Positions 1 to 8,297 of a stretch of 64,000 nt of DNA are shown piece after piece (within the stretch, counting starts at the first letter, position 1; each line of letters starts with the position of its first letter). Source of the stretch: an uncultured Chthonomonadales bacterium (lineage in GTDB: Bacteria > Armatimonadota > Chthonomonadetes > Chthonomonadales > CAJBBX01); contig CALLMM010000003.1 in NCBI GenBank assembly GCA_938005745.1, positions 74,572 to 138,571 on the forward strand. The letters are read 5' to 3'. The translations under genes were made by a program, and so were the position numbers. The notes beneath the pieces were generated by a model, which did not search any database, was not told the DNA's origin, and saw nothing but the letters and a program-made list of their open reading frames with translations.

Positions 1-314
1 CCATGCGGCTGCCGAACCGGATCATCAACTGGCTGCTGGCGCGAATGGTGAATGTTCTGTATGGTTCCCCAATTACAGATGAGGCGACCTGCTACAAGCT
101 CTTTCGCACAGAGACCCTGCGAAGCCTTCCTCTCACCTGTCGGCGTTTTGAGTTTTGCCCGGAGGTTACCGCGAAGGCGCTGCGGCGCGGCTTCCAGATC
201 GTGGAGGTACCGATCCGCTATCAGGCGCGTTCCATGGCGGAGGGGAAGAAGATCCGCTGGACGGACGGCGTAACGGCGATCTGGACGCTGCTCAGATATC
301 GTTTCTGGAGATAG
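1..314 (+). CDS. Glycosyltransferase family 2 (polyprenyl-phosphate sugar transferase type), C-terminal part
   Basis: The last ~103 residues of a GT2 enzyme of the dolichol/undecaprenyl-phosphate mannose or glucose synthase type; the gene starts before the window. The visible part has the family's acceptor-side segment DEATCYKLFR, then FEFCPEVTAKALRRG and the VEVPIRY block, with the basic tail (GKKIRWTDG) that normally ends the catalytic domain. It ends in LLRYRFWR with no added membrane segments, so this is the soluble, membrane-associated form. Such enzymes move a sugar from a nucleotide donor to a lipid phosphate at the inner membrane face. The next gene is convergent, 41 bp away. The family is fairly sure; donor and acceptor cannot be told from this fragment. 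Confidence 0.8.
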   Translation, partial: MRLPNRIINWLLARMVNVLYGSPITDEATCYKLFRTETLRSLPLTCRRFEFCPEVTAKALRRGFQIVEVPIRYQARSMAEGKKIRWTDGVTAIWTLLRYRFWR

Positions 315-355
315 TGACGCAGAATGCTCTCTGTCTTCCTGGCGCGGCTGCGGGG

Positions 356-1147
356 TTACGGTTTCTGCTCAAAAGCGTCTTTCGGCAGTTCGTAGGTAAA
401 CGCGGAGCTGTCGAGAGCCGGGTTCGCTTCAAACCGTTGAATGACGGTCGAATAGTTGATGTTCGACTTGAACTGTCTGCGCTCCAGAGATTCTCTGCCG
501 TTCTTCCGCACCCGCACCGGAGCGGTTACGGTAACATTGGTAAAGAGCATCGTTACGCGGCGCAGCAGAAACTGCTTCTGATCCACATAGAAGGTAACGA
601 CCCCGGGCGAGCCTTTTGCCACCACATTCGACCGGAAATTGGCGCGGATGATATGACAGTCGCCGTCATTGACGCGGGTCTTCCCCTGGTAGGCGATGCC
701 GCTCAATCCCTGCAGCGGTACGGGAGCCTGAAGAAAGAAGAGCGGATCGTACTCGCTCCCGATGCCTGCGGAGCGCAGCCCGGCGACAAACTCCTTGAGG
801 TTGGCGGCGGGAGGAGACTTTCGATACATGCGCGTTAGGCTGCGATAGAGCAGCCTCTCTCTGCCGTTGCTCAGAGCGATCAGCGTACCGGAAGCGGTGG
901 AGGTAACCGAGATGTAGGCGCGGTCAGGCTTCTGGTAACGCAGCTCGGTGGCAAGCCCGAACGTTGCACGCTGATTGTTGATCATCTGGGTGACGGTGGT
1001 GCTGGCGGTCTGGCGATAGGAGGTGAGTCCGCTGTAGGCTGCGTACATGCGTTGTAGAATCGCGTTTGCGTCCTGAGACTGGGCGGAAGACGAGAGACAG
1101 GCAGCCAGAACCGTGATGAACGCAGCCAGAGGCAGCGGAGTTTTCAC
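356..1147 (-). CDS. Exported LolA-like (DUF2092-like) protein
   Basis: A 263-residue protein with an N-terminal signal peptide (positive MKT, hydrophobic to about residue 18, cut near SSAQSQ). The mature part opens with an amphipathic helix (ANAILQRMYAAYSGLTSYR) followed by alternating beta-strands with the wording LRYQKPDRAYI, as in the LolA/LolB-like or DUF2092 fold that binds lipids or lipoproteins in the periplasm. The start is GTG and overlaps the stop of the upstream gene (GTGA), so the two are translationally coupled. The upstream partner has the same fold, so this is a pair of related envelope proteins. The precise ligand is unknown. Confidence 0.6.
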   Translation of the reverse strand: MKTPLPLAAFITVLAACLSSSAQSQDANAILQRMYAAYSGLTSYRQTASTTVTQMINNQRATFGLATELRYQKPDRAYISVTSTASGTLIALSNGRERLLYRSLTRMYRKSPPAANLKEFVAGLRSAGIGSEYDPLFFLQAPVPLQGLSGIAYQGKTRVNDGDCHIIRANFRSNVVAKGSPGVVTFYVDQKQFLLRRVTMLFTNVTVTAPVRVRKNGRESLERRQFKSNINYSTVIQRFEANPALDSSAFTYELPKDAFEQKP

Positions 1148-2097
1148 TGATCGAGCCTCTCTACAAACTCCTCCCGCGCTCCCTTCGGAGGAATGAAACG
1201 GGCGAAGTCCACCGGGAATGTCGGGTTCATGATGATGTCGGTCGTCTTCTCAAACAGGACGATGCGCGGGTTTTCGATGGGCACACTGTCGCCGGAGGTT
1301 AAGACGCGCCCTCTCCATGCCATCTCCGTACTGTGCTGCAGGAGCATATAGTTGCCGGGATCCAGCCAGAGAGTAAACTTGCCGACCGTCGGGGTCATCC
1401 CGTTCGCCAGTCGAATTCTCTTGCCGAAATCGCGCAGAAACTTCTCGGTGAAGGACCCCGAGACCACGATCGCCGGCTTGCCGTTGAGTTCCTGCTTCGG
1501 CTTCATGGTGAGACCGGTTACGCCTTCCGGGAGCCGGTCGCTCTGCAGGAAGACGAAGGGCGAAAAGATCTGCGGTCCCTTCTCATCCACCGCCCGGCTG
1601 ATATCCGCAAGCGATCCGCCCCGGTTATAGCGGCGGTACTTATTCCGCATTCCGGAATAGACCACTACCGAACTGCCGTCGGAGTGGAACTCGGTCGTCC
1701 CCGCGCCGGTGTCTTTGACCTTCATCACCGCCTGAGGGGGCTGTTTGACGTAGTTCAGCGTGGTCTTCTGGTGCATCATCTGGTTCGTTTTTCCGACCTG
1801 AATGAAGATGTCCGCCTCCATCGAGACCTGCAGCGAGTTGAGGGCTTTGTAAGCGGAAACCATTCGCTCCACGGCGACGGTCGGATCGGTGGTGGCAGGC
1901 TGTTCGGGCAGGGCGGGTCCGGGCGCAGGGCGAACGTCTGCACCGGTGACCGGAGAGGCACTCTCCGCAGCTGTGGCGCTTTTATCCCGGTTGCAGCCGG
2001 TCAGCACAAGGGAGCAAACGGCGAACAGACCTGCAAAAAGTAAAGGGACGGCTCTATACCGGGCGGCTGCATAAGAGCCGCGCTTCAAGACTGTCAT
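1144..2097 (-). CDS. LolA-like lipoprotein
   Basis: A 317-residue lipoprotein. The start chosen is the ATG at 2097, preceded by AGGAGTGATT; the frame is open further upstream but has no comparable ribosome site. Residues 1-35 form a signal peptide ending in a lipobox (LVLTGC), so the Cys should be lipidated. After a Pro/Ala-rich linker (to about residue 70) the protein shows the LolA-like pattern: helix VERMVSAYKALNSLQVSMEA, then beta-strands with LNYVKQPPQAVMKV. It has the same architecture as the coupled gene downstream (356-1147) but is membrane-anchored. Likely an envelope lipid or lipoprotein binding pair; the function is inferred from fold resemblance only. Confidence 0.6.
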   Translation of the reverse strand: MTVLKRGSYAAARYRAVPLLFAGLFAVCSLVLTGCNRDKSATAAESASPVTGADVRPAPGPALPEQPATTDPTVAVERMVSAYKALNSLQVSMEADIFIQVGKTNQMMHQKTTLNYVKQPPQAVMKVKDTGAGTTEFHSDGSSVVVYSGMRNKYRRYNRGGSLADISRAVDEKGPQIFSPFVFLQSDRLPEGVTGLTMKPKQELNGKPAIVVSGSFTEKFLRDFGKRIRLANGMTPTVGKFTLWLDPGNYMLLQHSTEMAWRGRVLTSGDSVPIENPRIVLFEKTTDIIMNPTFPVDFARFIPPKGAREEFVERLDQ

Positions 2098-2257
2098 AAT
2101 CACTCCTGAACGAAGAATGGCACACCAGACGCTCTCCTCTTGATTTTCGGAAACATCGCCGGAAGCCTGTAGAAGGAGAGTGCGATACATATACGGAATC
2201 GCGCGTAACATAATGAGAGGCGCGGCAGCCCCCTTTAGCAGGTACCATTCTTACGCT

Positions 2258-2287
2258 AGTATATCAGATGGACGAAAAGCGCGTCAA
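2258..2287 (-). promoter_or_regulatory. sigma70-type promoter for the LolA-like pair
   Basis: On the minus strand TTGACG (2282-2287) and TATACT (2258-2263) are 18 bp apart. This predicts a start near 2251 and a ~150-nt leader before the ATG at 2097. The -35 box lies just upstream of the divergent gene at 2320. Confidence 0.6.
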
Positions 2288-2319
2288 TGACGCGAAAACT
2301 TCGTCGGAGGAGAGATACG

Positions 2320-2526
2320 GTGGAGAGAAGAAGCTACATTTCGTCAGAAATCCATTGCGACGGCTGTGCAAACTCGATCAAACGCTCGCTCGGCAAACTG
2401 CCAGGAGTGGCGGAGGTCGGGGTAGATGTGGAGCAGAAGCGCGTGGATGTGGCGTTTGATGAGACGCAGACGAGTGAACAGGCGATCCGGGATCGTCTGG
2501 CGATGGCGGGTTTTCCAGTGGAATAG
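2320..2526 (+). CDS. Heavy-metal-associated (HMA) domain protein, copper-chaperone type
   Basis: A 68-residue single-domain protein. The start is GTG at 2320, placed 7 nt after GGAGGAG; an upstream in-frame ATG at 2287 lacks a ribosome site. The fold is ferredoxin-like (beta-alpha-beta-beta-alpha-beta) with the metal-binding signature HCDGCANSIKRSL, then LPGVAEVGVDVEQKRVDVAFD, which is typical of CopZ and of the N-terminal domains of CopA. The two Cys of CxxC should bind Cu(I) or a similar soft metal. No P-type ATPase or copper regulator is next to it; it is followed 43 bp later by an exported propeller protein. Confidence 0.85.
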   Translation: MERRSYISSEIHCDGCANSIKRSLGKLPGVAEVGVDVEQKRVDVAFDETQTSEQAIRDRLAMAGFPVE

Positions 2527-2569
2527 ATGCTAGGTTCCGTCTGTGGCGCGCACACGCGGGAGAGAAATC

Positions 2570-3616
2570 ATGAACAAAAGAAGCTGTATCCTGATCGCGC
2601 TGATATGGATGCTGCCGGTCTGTCGTGCGAATGCTCAGGACTTTTCGCCGGATGGCAGCCAGATCGTCTATGCTGGCAAGAGCGGTATCATGCTATGCAG
2701 CATTAACGACGCCGTTTCTCGCCCCATCCCCGGAGGCGAGGGAGGGACAGGCGCGCTCTGGTCGCCCAGCGGAGATCATATCGTCTTCGCCGTTCCGGAT
2801 CGAGTGGGCGGCAGTTCGCGGGCGGTGCTCTATGATACGCGCTCTGGCAGATCCAGAACCATCGCCGAGGGATTGGAGCCTCCCTTTGCTTGGCGAGAAG
2901 ATGGGAACCGGTTTGCCGGGATCCGCAGGATGGAGGGAATCGGGCTGCAGATTGTGCTGGTCAACGTTGTCGGGGGGCAGGCGGATGCGCGGATGATCCC
3001 GGTGCAGCAGGTGGTCGGCAGACAGATGGTCTGGATACCCGCGACCGATAATGTCGCCTTCATCGGAAAGAACGGCAGGAGCCAGAACCTGTATCTCTAT
3101 CAGTTTGGAGAGGTAAAGCAGATCACCACCTCCAACGATGTGATCGGGATCGGACTGTGGCAGGATAGAAAGCGGGTGGTATGGGCGCGCCACAGTCGGA
3201 ATACGCGCTATATTCTTGCCAGTCTCTATCTGGCGGATGTCTCCACGAACTCCGCGCCGGTTCGGCTGAACTTTCCGGCGGTCATCCCCGAGATCAACCC
3301 CCGTCCGGCGCAGGGACCGGTCAGCGTGGAGCAGGTCGTCTTCTCCCCGCGCAGCAACCGGCTCTCGATGGTGTGCACATTCAGTCCCTCTCCCGGCAGA
3401 CTCACGCAGGTCTGCTACAGCATCAACATGGACGGAACCGACGTCCGAACCGTCCGCAGCGGACAGCCCTCCGAAAAGCGGTCCAGCCTCATTCACCCCT
3501 TCTTCTCTTACGACGGGAGCCAGCTTGCGCTGCTGCATTCTGACGCTGGCGTGACGGTACTGGGTCTCTTTGACGCACGGGGGGCGAACGGGAAACGGCT
3601 GTCAGAATGGCGGTGA
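2570..3616 (+). CDS. Exported TolB-like beta-propeller (PD40) protein
   Basis: 348 residues starting at the ATG at 2570, with GGGAGAGA just upstream. The signal peptide is MNKRSCILIALIWMLPV, cut near NAQ. The body repeats the PD40/WD40-like phrases FSPDGSQIVYAG, WSPSGDHIVFAV, FAWREDGNRFAG, VFSPRSNRLSMV and FSYDGSQLALLH, each a blade of a TolB-type six- or seven-bladed propeller in the periplasm or outside the cell. Such propellers bind proteins or envelope polymers. No C-terminal catalytic domain is present. The end overlaps the next gene by 10 bp, so the two are probably coupled. Confidence 0.7.
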   Translation: MNKRSCILIALIWMLPVCRANAQDFSPDGSQIVYAGKSGIMLCSINDAVSRPIPGGEGGTGALWSPSGDHIVFAVPDRVGGSSRAVLYDTRSGRSRTIAEGLEPPFAWREDGNRFAGIRRMEGIGLQIVLVNVVGGQADARMIPVQQVVGRQMVWIPATDNVAFIGKNGRSQNLYLYQFGEVKQITTSNDVIGIGLWQDRKRVVWARHSRNTRYILASLYLADVSTNSAPVRLNFPAVIPEINPRPAQGPVSVEQVVFSPRSNRLSMVCTFSPSPGRLTQVCYSINMDGTDVRTVRSGQPSEKRSSLIHPFFSYDGSQLALLHSDAGVTVLGLFDARGANGKRLSEWR

Positions 3617-4560
3617 ATGGGAGCCGGAAGGTTTTTCGCCGTCCTCCGCGTCTGCAGCCCGGCATGACGATCGGCGTCATCGCCCCTGCCAGTGCGGTGA
3701 GAGACCCGAATCTCGAAGCGGGCATCGAGGCGATTCGCGCGCGCGGATATCAGGTCGAGACAGGGAACGGTCTCTATAACCGGCACGGATTTCTTGCCGG
3801 AACGGACCGGGGACGCGCGCAGGATTTCACGGACATGTTCGCGCGCAAGGAGATTGACGCGGTCTTCTGCGCGCGCGGAGGGTACGGCGCGTCCCGCATT
3901 CTGGAGCATGTGGATTGGGAGGTTGTTCGGAGGAACCCGAAGCCTTTTGTCGGATACAGCGACATCACCGCGCTGCATCTGGCGATGGAGCGATTTACCG
4001 GTCAGATCACGCTGCACGGTCCGATGGTTACAACGCTGGGGGAGGGGCTGTCAGCTCCCGCAGAGGTCTGTTTCTGGCGGATGCTGGAGAAGTCGGAGCC
4101 TCCGGGAGCCTATGACAGTCAGGGAGCGGACGTAAAGACGCTGGTCAGCGGAACGGCGGAGGGAAGGCTGGCGGGCGGAAACATGACGCTGCTGTGCGCG
4201 GCAGTCGGGACGCCGGAGACGCCCGATTTCCGCGATCGGATTGTTCTGCTGGAGGATATCGGCGAGCCTGCCTATCGCATTGACCGGATGCTGGTTCACC
4301 TGCTTCGCTCCGGACTGCTGCATCAGGCGGCGGGGTTCGTGATTGGAACGGCGACCGGCTGGGAAGAGGAGGAGGAGACTCCCCCCGTCATTCGCCTGGA
4401 GGATGTCTGGAGAGAGCATTTTGTTCCGCTGGGGAAGCCGACCATTACCGGCTTCCCGTTCGGACATATAGACAGTCCTCTCACCCTCCCGCTGGGCTGC
4501 CGCGCCTCCCTGCGCGCCGACGCCTGTGAATTGACCGTTCTGGAGCCGGCGGTGGAGTAG
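3607..4560 (+). CDS. LD-carboxypeptidase (peptidase S66)
   Basis: 317 residues, the usual length of LdcA/MccF enzymes. These cytoplasmic serine carboxypeptidases cut the L,D bond that frees the terminal D-Ala of recycled murein tetrapeptide; MccF members instead detoxify microcin C. Visible family signatures are GMTIGVIAPAS, ARGGYGASRIL, and GYSDIT with the nucleophile Ser118; a Glu in LLEDIGEPAYRID and a His in FPFGHIDSP complete the Ser-Glu-His triad. It overlaps the propeller gene by 10 bp and converges on the next gene 4 bp away, leaving no room for a separate terminator. LdcA-type recycling is the likely role; MccF cannot be excluded. Confidence 0.85.
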   Translation: MAVNGSRKVFRRPPRLQPGMTIGVIAPASAVRDPNLEAGIEAIRARGYQVETGNGLYNRHGFLAGTDRGRAQDFTDMFARKEIDAVFCARGGYGASRILEHVDWEVVRRNPKPFVGYSDITALHLAMERFTGQITLHGPMVTTLGEGLSAPAEVCFWRMLEKSEPPGAYDSQGADVKTLVSGTAEGRLAGGNMTLLCAAVGTPETPDFRDRIVLLEDIGEPAYRIDRMLVHLLRSGLLHQAAGFVIGTATGWEEEEETPPVIRLEDVWREHFVPLGKPTITGFPFGHIDSPLTLPLGCRASLRADACELTVLEPAVE

Positions 4561-4564
4561 GAGG

Positions 4565-5602
4565 CTACTGCAGGCGAACGGTCTGTCCGGTAGATGCGGA
4601 TTGGTAGGCTGCCTCGATCACGGCGACGACCTGTGCGCCATGCTCTGCAGGAGAGAAGAGCTGCGCGCGTCCGGTCAATGCATCCACGAAGTTCGTAACA
4701 GGACCCGGGATCGGGGGAAGATCGCGCTCGCGAAAACTTTCCGCTGTTTCAGAGCCTCTCTCAATCGTCGTGAGAAAGTCGAATCCCTCCACGCGAATTG
4801 TACCCTGCGAGCCGGCGAAGAGATGGCTGACGCGCCTCCCTCCGCTCCTGCTGTCTCCGACACAGGTTACGCAGACCATTGCTCCGTTCTCCAGAACGAG
4901 GGTTACCACGGCGCGTCGGTCGGAGGGCGTCTCATCCATCTGACACTGGACGGATACGGCGGGCTGACCGGTTACGAAGAGTATTTCGGAGATGAGGTGT
5001 GATCCTCCGTCAATGAGGTATCCGCCTCCGCACAGCTGTGGATCGGCGCGGTACATAGTAGGAGGCACAATTCCCGGCAGGTCTGCCGGTCTGGGGGCTT
5101 CCCCGAAGACGAACTCGGCATTTCCCGTCCAGAACATGCTCACCGCCTCCAGGTTCCCCAGTTCGCCGTTCGCGATGCAGTCCCGGATCCTGTGGCAGTG
5201 CGCCCAGTAGGGCGGGTTGAGAGCAACCCCCAGCTGTACGCCCTGCCTCTCCGCCAGACGGCACAGTTCGCCCGCCTCCTCTGAGCGGACGGTCATCGGC
5301 TTCTCCACGATCAGATGCAGTCCCTGCTCCAGCGCGACTTTCGCCTGCTCATAGTGCAGTGCATGGGGCGTCGCAATCAGGAGAATGTCCAGTTCCGCCT
5401 CCGCGAGCATCTTCCTCCAGTCGGTGTACAGGGGCGTGTCCGGAGCAAGCTGATCGCGAATGCTCTTCAGCTGCGCCTCATCCCGGCGGCAGAGGGCGGC
5501 AAGATGCAGCTCCGGATGTTTCACGATCTCCGGAATGTGACGCCGGGAGGCAAACCAGCCGGCTCCCAGAACGCCGATGCGGTACGTAGAGGAAGACAGC
5601 AT
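4565..5602 (-). CDS. Gfo/Idh/MocA-family oxidoreductase
   Basis: A 345-residue NAD(P)-dependent sugar or cyclitol oxidoreductase. An N-terminal Rossmann fold carries IGVLGAGWFAS, followed by ATPHALHYEQAKVALEQG and the EKPMT motif whose Lys is catalytic in the family. The C-terminal half is the usual alpha/beta domain with GGGYLIDGGSHLISEILF, containing the His expected in the active site. The start has GGAGGAG six bases upstream, lying in the end of the preceding methyltransferase gene (3 bp gap). It is the last gene of the operon that begins with the two thioredoxins. The substrate is unknown. Confidence 0.8.
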   Translation of the reverse strand: MLSSSTYRIGVLGAGWFASRRHIPEIVKHPELHLAALCRRDEAQLKSIRDQLAPDTPLYTDWRKMLAEAELDILLIATPHALHYEQAKVALEQGLHLIVEKPMTVRSEEAGELCRLAERQGVQLGVALNPPYWAHCHRIRDCIANGELGNLEAVSMFWTGNAEFVFGEAPRPADLPGIVPPTMYRADPQLCGGGYLIDGGSHLISEILFVTGQPAVSVQCQMDETPSDRRAVVTLVLENGAMVCVTCVGDSRSGGRRVSHLFAGSQGTIRVEGFDFLTTIERGSETAESFRERDLPPIPGPVTNFVDALTGRAQLFSPAEHGAQVVAVIEAAYQSASTGQTVRLQ

Positions 5603-5605
5603 GTA

Positions 5606-6409
5606 TTACTCCTCCGGTCGCGCTGACCATCGCACGCGCCAAAGCGACAGATGCATGGGGGTGGTCTCGGTTCGGACTTTCCAGTCGGGATGGAGCTTGA
5701 CACGCCCCTCCAGTTCCTGCATCAGTTCCTGATGTTCCTGATTCGATACATGCCAGAGATGCGAGAAGGGATTGGCGCGCAGCGCCTGCAGCAGGTCGCT
5801 CGTGCGCACCGTCTGCTGCCAGCGAATATGATCGGTGTCGAGCGTCTCCATCTGTGCGCCATGCTCCATCAGATAGCTCAGGATATCGTCAAACGATCTG
5901 GCTCCCAGATTGGGCAGGGTCATCTCTCGCTCTTCGGCAAGCTGATAGTAGAGTTCTGTGGTCGGGAAGCGTTTGGGACTCTCCATGCCAAGATAGAGCG
6001 ATCCCTCCGGCACAAGCACCCGCCGAATCTCTGACACCACCTGCTGCCAGTCCTGAATGAGATGCAGCACGTGCACCATCAGCGCGCAGGCAAACCGCTT
6101 TGAGGGAAAGGGAAGGGAACGCAGATCTGCGCGCACCAGCCGGAGCGCGGGTTCGTGCTTCCTCGCCTGAAGGAGCATCGTTGCCGAGATGTCCGCCCCG
6201 ATGACCGTCACGCCTCGCCGGTGCAGATGGCGCGCAAAGCGGCCCGTGCCCACGCCGGCATCCAGAAAAAGCCGTTCCGGCGTCAGTCGCGCATCTTCAC
6301 TGAGCAGTCGGGCGGCATCGGCAAGAATGTGCGGGGGCATATAGCGGGTGGCTTCGTACAGGTCCGCCACACGGTCAAAGCTCAGATACTCTCCCCTGTC
6401 CGATGCCAT
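5606..6409 (-). CDS. Class I SAM-dependent methyltransferase
   Basis: 267 residues from the ATG at 6409, preceded by CCCGGAGGAG, which overlaps the end of the thiamine pyrophosphokinase gene. The SAM site is visible as LFLDAGVGTGRFARHL (motif I), VIGADISATMLLQARKH (acidic residue of motif II), LVRADLRSLPF (motif III) and ALMVHVLHLIQDWQQVV (motif post III). This is the UbiE/Methyltransf_11 type. The C-terminal part, about residues 150-260, gives no clue to the substrate. It is tightly packed between thiN and an oxidoreductase, so it should share their transcript. The substrate could be a small molecule or a quinone/lipid. Confidence 0.75.
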   Translation of the reverse strand: MASDRGEYLSFDRVADLYEATRYMPPHILADAARLLSEDARLTPERLFLDAGVGTGRFARHLHRRGVTVIGADISATMLLQARKHEPALRLVRADLRSLPFPSKRFACALMVHVLHLIQDWQQVVSEIRRVLVPEGSLYLGMESPKRFPTTELYYQLAEEREMTLPNLGARSFDDILSYLMEHGAQMETLDTDHIRWQQTVRTSDLLQALRANPFSHLWHVSNQEHQELMQELEGRVKLHPDWKVRTETTPMHLSLWRVRWSARPEE

Positions 6410-6410
6410 G

Positions 6411-7046
6411 CTACTCCTCCGGGGGAAATTTGCGAAGATGAGTGAGGAGGAGAACGCCGCTGCGCGCCCGGACACGAACCGGCGGGTTCTGGATCACATT
6501 GCTGACTCCCCGGGAACCGGGAGTGAGGTTCTCGCCCTGCAGCGACCACTTCACGCCCTCTAGATATACCTCCTCCACCGGCGTAAAGGCGATCAGAGAG
6601 AGCGTCTCTCCCGCTCTTCCGTCTATCTCCATCTCCCGATGAACGGCATAGGTGACCGCGTTTTCGTCCTGAAGGGAGATCTGTGCCCGTGAGGAGTAGT
6701 TCAACAGGATACTGATCGCCGTCAGGCTGTGGTCTATGCGTCCGCCCTGCGCGCCGATCAGAGCGATCCGGGTCGCCCCTTGATCCAGGGCATATATGAC
6801 CGCCTTCTCCAGGTCGCAGGTCTCCTGATCGACATTCTGCAGAAAAGGGCAGTCCTTGAAGACGCGCTTTGCCTCCGGATCAAGCGAGTCGAAGTCTCCC
6901 AGAACGACATCCGGCGCGATTCCCAGTTCCGCCAGATAGTTGGCAGCTCCGTCCGCTGCAAGAAAAAGAGAGGCTGAATCACGCAGATGCTCGATGAACC
7001 TGCGCGAGGGCCTCTCTCCATGCGCTAAAATAACTGCCTGCAACAC
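6411..7046 (-). CDS. thiN: Thiamine pyrophosphokinase
   Basis: A 211-residue enzyme that transfers pyrophosphate from ATP to thiamine to give thiamine diphosphate in the cytoplasm. Family motifs are clear: AADGAANYL, PDVVLGDFDSLDP with the metal-binding Asp pair, VDQETCDLEKAVIYAL and GAQGGRIDHSLTAISIL; the C-terminal beta domain carries the usual SNVIQNPPVRVRARSGVLLL. The start is GTG with AGGAG upstream. It lies 31 bp after the first thioredoxin gene and 1 bp before the methyltransferase start, in one operon. Confidence 0.88.
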   Translation of the reverse strand: MLQAVILAHGERPSRRFIEHLRDSASLFLAADGAANYLAELGIAPDVVLGDFDSLDPEAKRVFKDCPFLQNVDQETCDLEKAVIYALDQGATRIALIGAQGGRIDHSLTAISILLNYSSRAQISLQDENAVTYAVHREMEIDGRAGETLSLIAFTPVEEVYLEGVKWSLQGENLTPGSRGVSNVIQNPPVRVRARSGVLLLTHLRKFPPEE

Positions 7047-7077
7047 AGTCTCCTGTCATCAGGCACACAGGCGCGCA

Positions 7078-7404
7078 TCAGCCGATCAGTTTTGCCAGCT
7101 TTTCCGCGATGGCGCGCTGGGGGGCGGCGCCGATGATCTGATCCTTCAACTCGCCGTCTTTGAAGTAGAGCAGAGCGGGAATATTGCTGATCCCGTATCT
7201 CATGGTGAGATCGTACTCTTCATCGGTATTGACCTTCACGACCTTCGCTCTGCCGGCATACTCCTCCGCTATGGCATCCAGAGAGGGAGCGATAGCGCGG
7301 CAGGGGGGACACCAGGGAGCCCAGAAATCCACCAGAACGGGAACGCTGGACTGAAGCACCTCTGTATCGAACGTCGCGCCGGAAACGGCGGCTGCTTTGC
7401 TCAT
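7078..7404 (-). CDS. Thioredoxin with CPPC active site
   Basis: 108 residues, full thioredoxin length, cytoplasmic (no signal peptide). The active site is WAPWCPPCRAIAP with Cys32 and Cys35; most thioredoxins have CGPC, so Gly33 is replaced by Pro, a change that usually makes the disulfide redox potential differ. The cis-Pro loop is SNIPALLYF. It is the second of two tandem thioredoxin genes 36 bp apart; both have GGAGG ten bases before the ATG in a similar leader, which points to duplication of gene plus ribosome site. It should reduce disulfides in client proteins, but its reductase partner is not in the window. Confidence 0.85.
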   Translation of the reverse strand: MSKAAAVSGATFDTEVLQSSVPVLVDFWAPWCPPCRAIAPSLDAIAEEYAGRAKVVKVNTDEEYDLTMRYGISNIPALLYFKDGELKDQIIGAAPQRAIAEKLAKLIG

Positions 7405-7440
7405 GCGCGTAATACCTCCAGTATGGAAATTAAACGGAAA

Positions 7441-7767
7441 TCAATCTATCAAACTCTGCAGCTTTGCGGCAAGCTGTGCCTGCGGCACTGCTCCCAGAAG
7501 CTGATCTACAACCTCGCCCTCTTTGAAAAAGAGCAGTGCGGGTATGGAGAAGATGCCGTACTCTACGGCAAGGTCCATCTCTTCACTGGTGTTCACCTTG
7601 AAGACCCGTGCGCGACCTTCGAACTGCTCCGCCACCGCATCCACATGCGGGGCGACCAGATCGCATCCCGGACAGGCATAGCCCCAGAAGTCCACCAGTA
7701 CCGGAACCGGTGACTTCAAAACCTTCTCTTCAAAATCCGCTCCGGTAACATCAACCGCTTTGCTCAT
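7441..7767 (-). CDS. Thioredoxin paralogue with CPGC active site
   Basis: 108 residues, collinear along its whole length with the neighbour at 7078-7404. The active site reads FWGYACPGCDLVAP: the conserved Trp before the first Cys is Ala31 and the dipeptide between the Cys is Pro-Gly instead of Gly-Pro. Both Cys (32 and 35) and the cis-Pro (SIPALLFF) remain, so it can still form a disulfide. The changed surroundings suggest a specialised reductant, isomerase-like protein or metal/thiol carrier and not a general thioredoxin. First gene of the operon behind the promoter at 7905-7934. Confidence 0.8.
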   Translation of the reverse strand: MSKAVDVTGADFEEKVLKSPVPVLVDFWGYACPGCDLVAPHVDAVAEQFEGRARVFKVNTSEEMDLAVEYGIFSIPALLFFKEGEVVDQLLGAVPQAQLAAKLQSLID

Positions 7768-7904
7768 CGTCGCGTATCCTCCGTGATGATAACTACAGCA
7801 TCTACGGACAGGCTTCCGGCTGCGCCCTTCTGTCCCGGGGCGTTTGTGACGATCCTTGCGGGCGGAATCGCGCCTCTGTTTCCGACTAATCCGGAGCCTG
7901 ACCC

Positions 7905-7934
7905 GTTATACTCTATATCGCGAGGGAGTGTCAA
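7905..7934 (-). promoter_or_regulatory. Near-consensus promoter for the thioredoxin-thiN operon
   Basis: Minus strand TTGACA (7929-7934), 18 bp spacer, TATAAC (7905-7910). Start expected near 7898, leaving ~130 nt of leader before the ATG at 7767. The rest of 7768-8009 shows only a 6-bp hairpin at 7986-8002 (GTCAGG/CCTGAC) just downstream of the 8010-8279 gene, without a T-run. Confidence 0.7.
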
Positions 7935-8009
7935 CACTGCAGGTTCAGTTCTATACGCAGGCGACCCGATGGAAGTTCCTCCGCTGTCAGGCTGGACCTG
8001 ACGGAAGCG

Positions 8010-8279
8010 TTATATCTCCTCCGACTCGATCTCCTGAGGCGTAGGGGCGTCAACAGGACGCAGCAGCAGGCTCTCTACTTTGTCCGGAGGGCTGAGCACC
8101 TTCATCAGACGAATAGAGGAGATCGGTATCAGAAACGACTCACGTCTGCCGGATGTCTCCAGCTCGATCCACTGAGAGTCAAAGTCCCTTAACTTGCCGC
8201 GATCCTTGAACGTGCTGTTGTCCGTCAGGTAGAGTATCTCCACCTCGCAGTGTCGGAACCGCTCCAACCAGTCAGACAT
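8010..8279 (-). CDS. Small protein, possible Sm/LSm-like barrel (copy A)
   Basis: 89 residues, no signal peptide. I do not recognise a named family. The pattern is a short N-terminal helix (SDWLERFR) followed by five short beta-strands (EVEILYLT, GKLRDFD, WIELETS, ESFLIPISS, IRLMKVL), which resembles the small barrel of Hfq/Sm proteins; the central ILIPxSSIRxMKVL phrase sits where Sm proteins have their second signature. The C-terminus is Pro/Glu-rich and probably disordered. It is a tandem duplicate of the gene at 8298-8558 (18 bp apart). GAGGAG lies before the start. An RNA-binding role is only inference. Confidence 0.5.
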   Translation of the reverse strand: MSDWLERFRHCEVEILYLTDNSTFKDRGKLRDFDSQWIELETSGRRESFLIPISSIRLMKVLSPPDKVESLLLRPVDAPTPQEIESEEI

Positions 8280-8297
8280 GATCGTTTCTCCTCGCGG

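Noticed and set aside
7768..8009. Small plus-strand frames upstream of the thioredoxins
   Set aside because: They cross the minus-strand promoter, have no ribosome site and no family resemblance.
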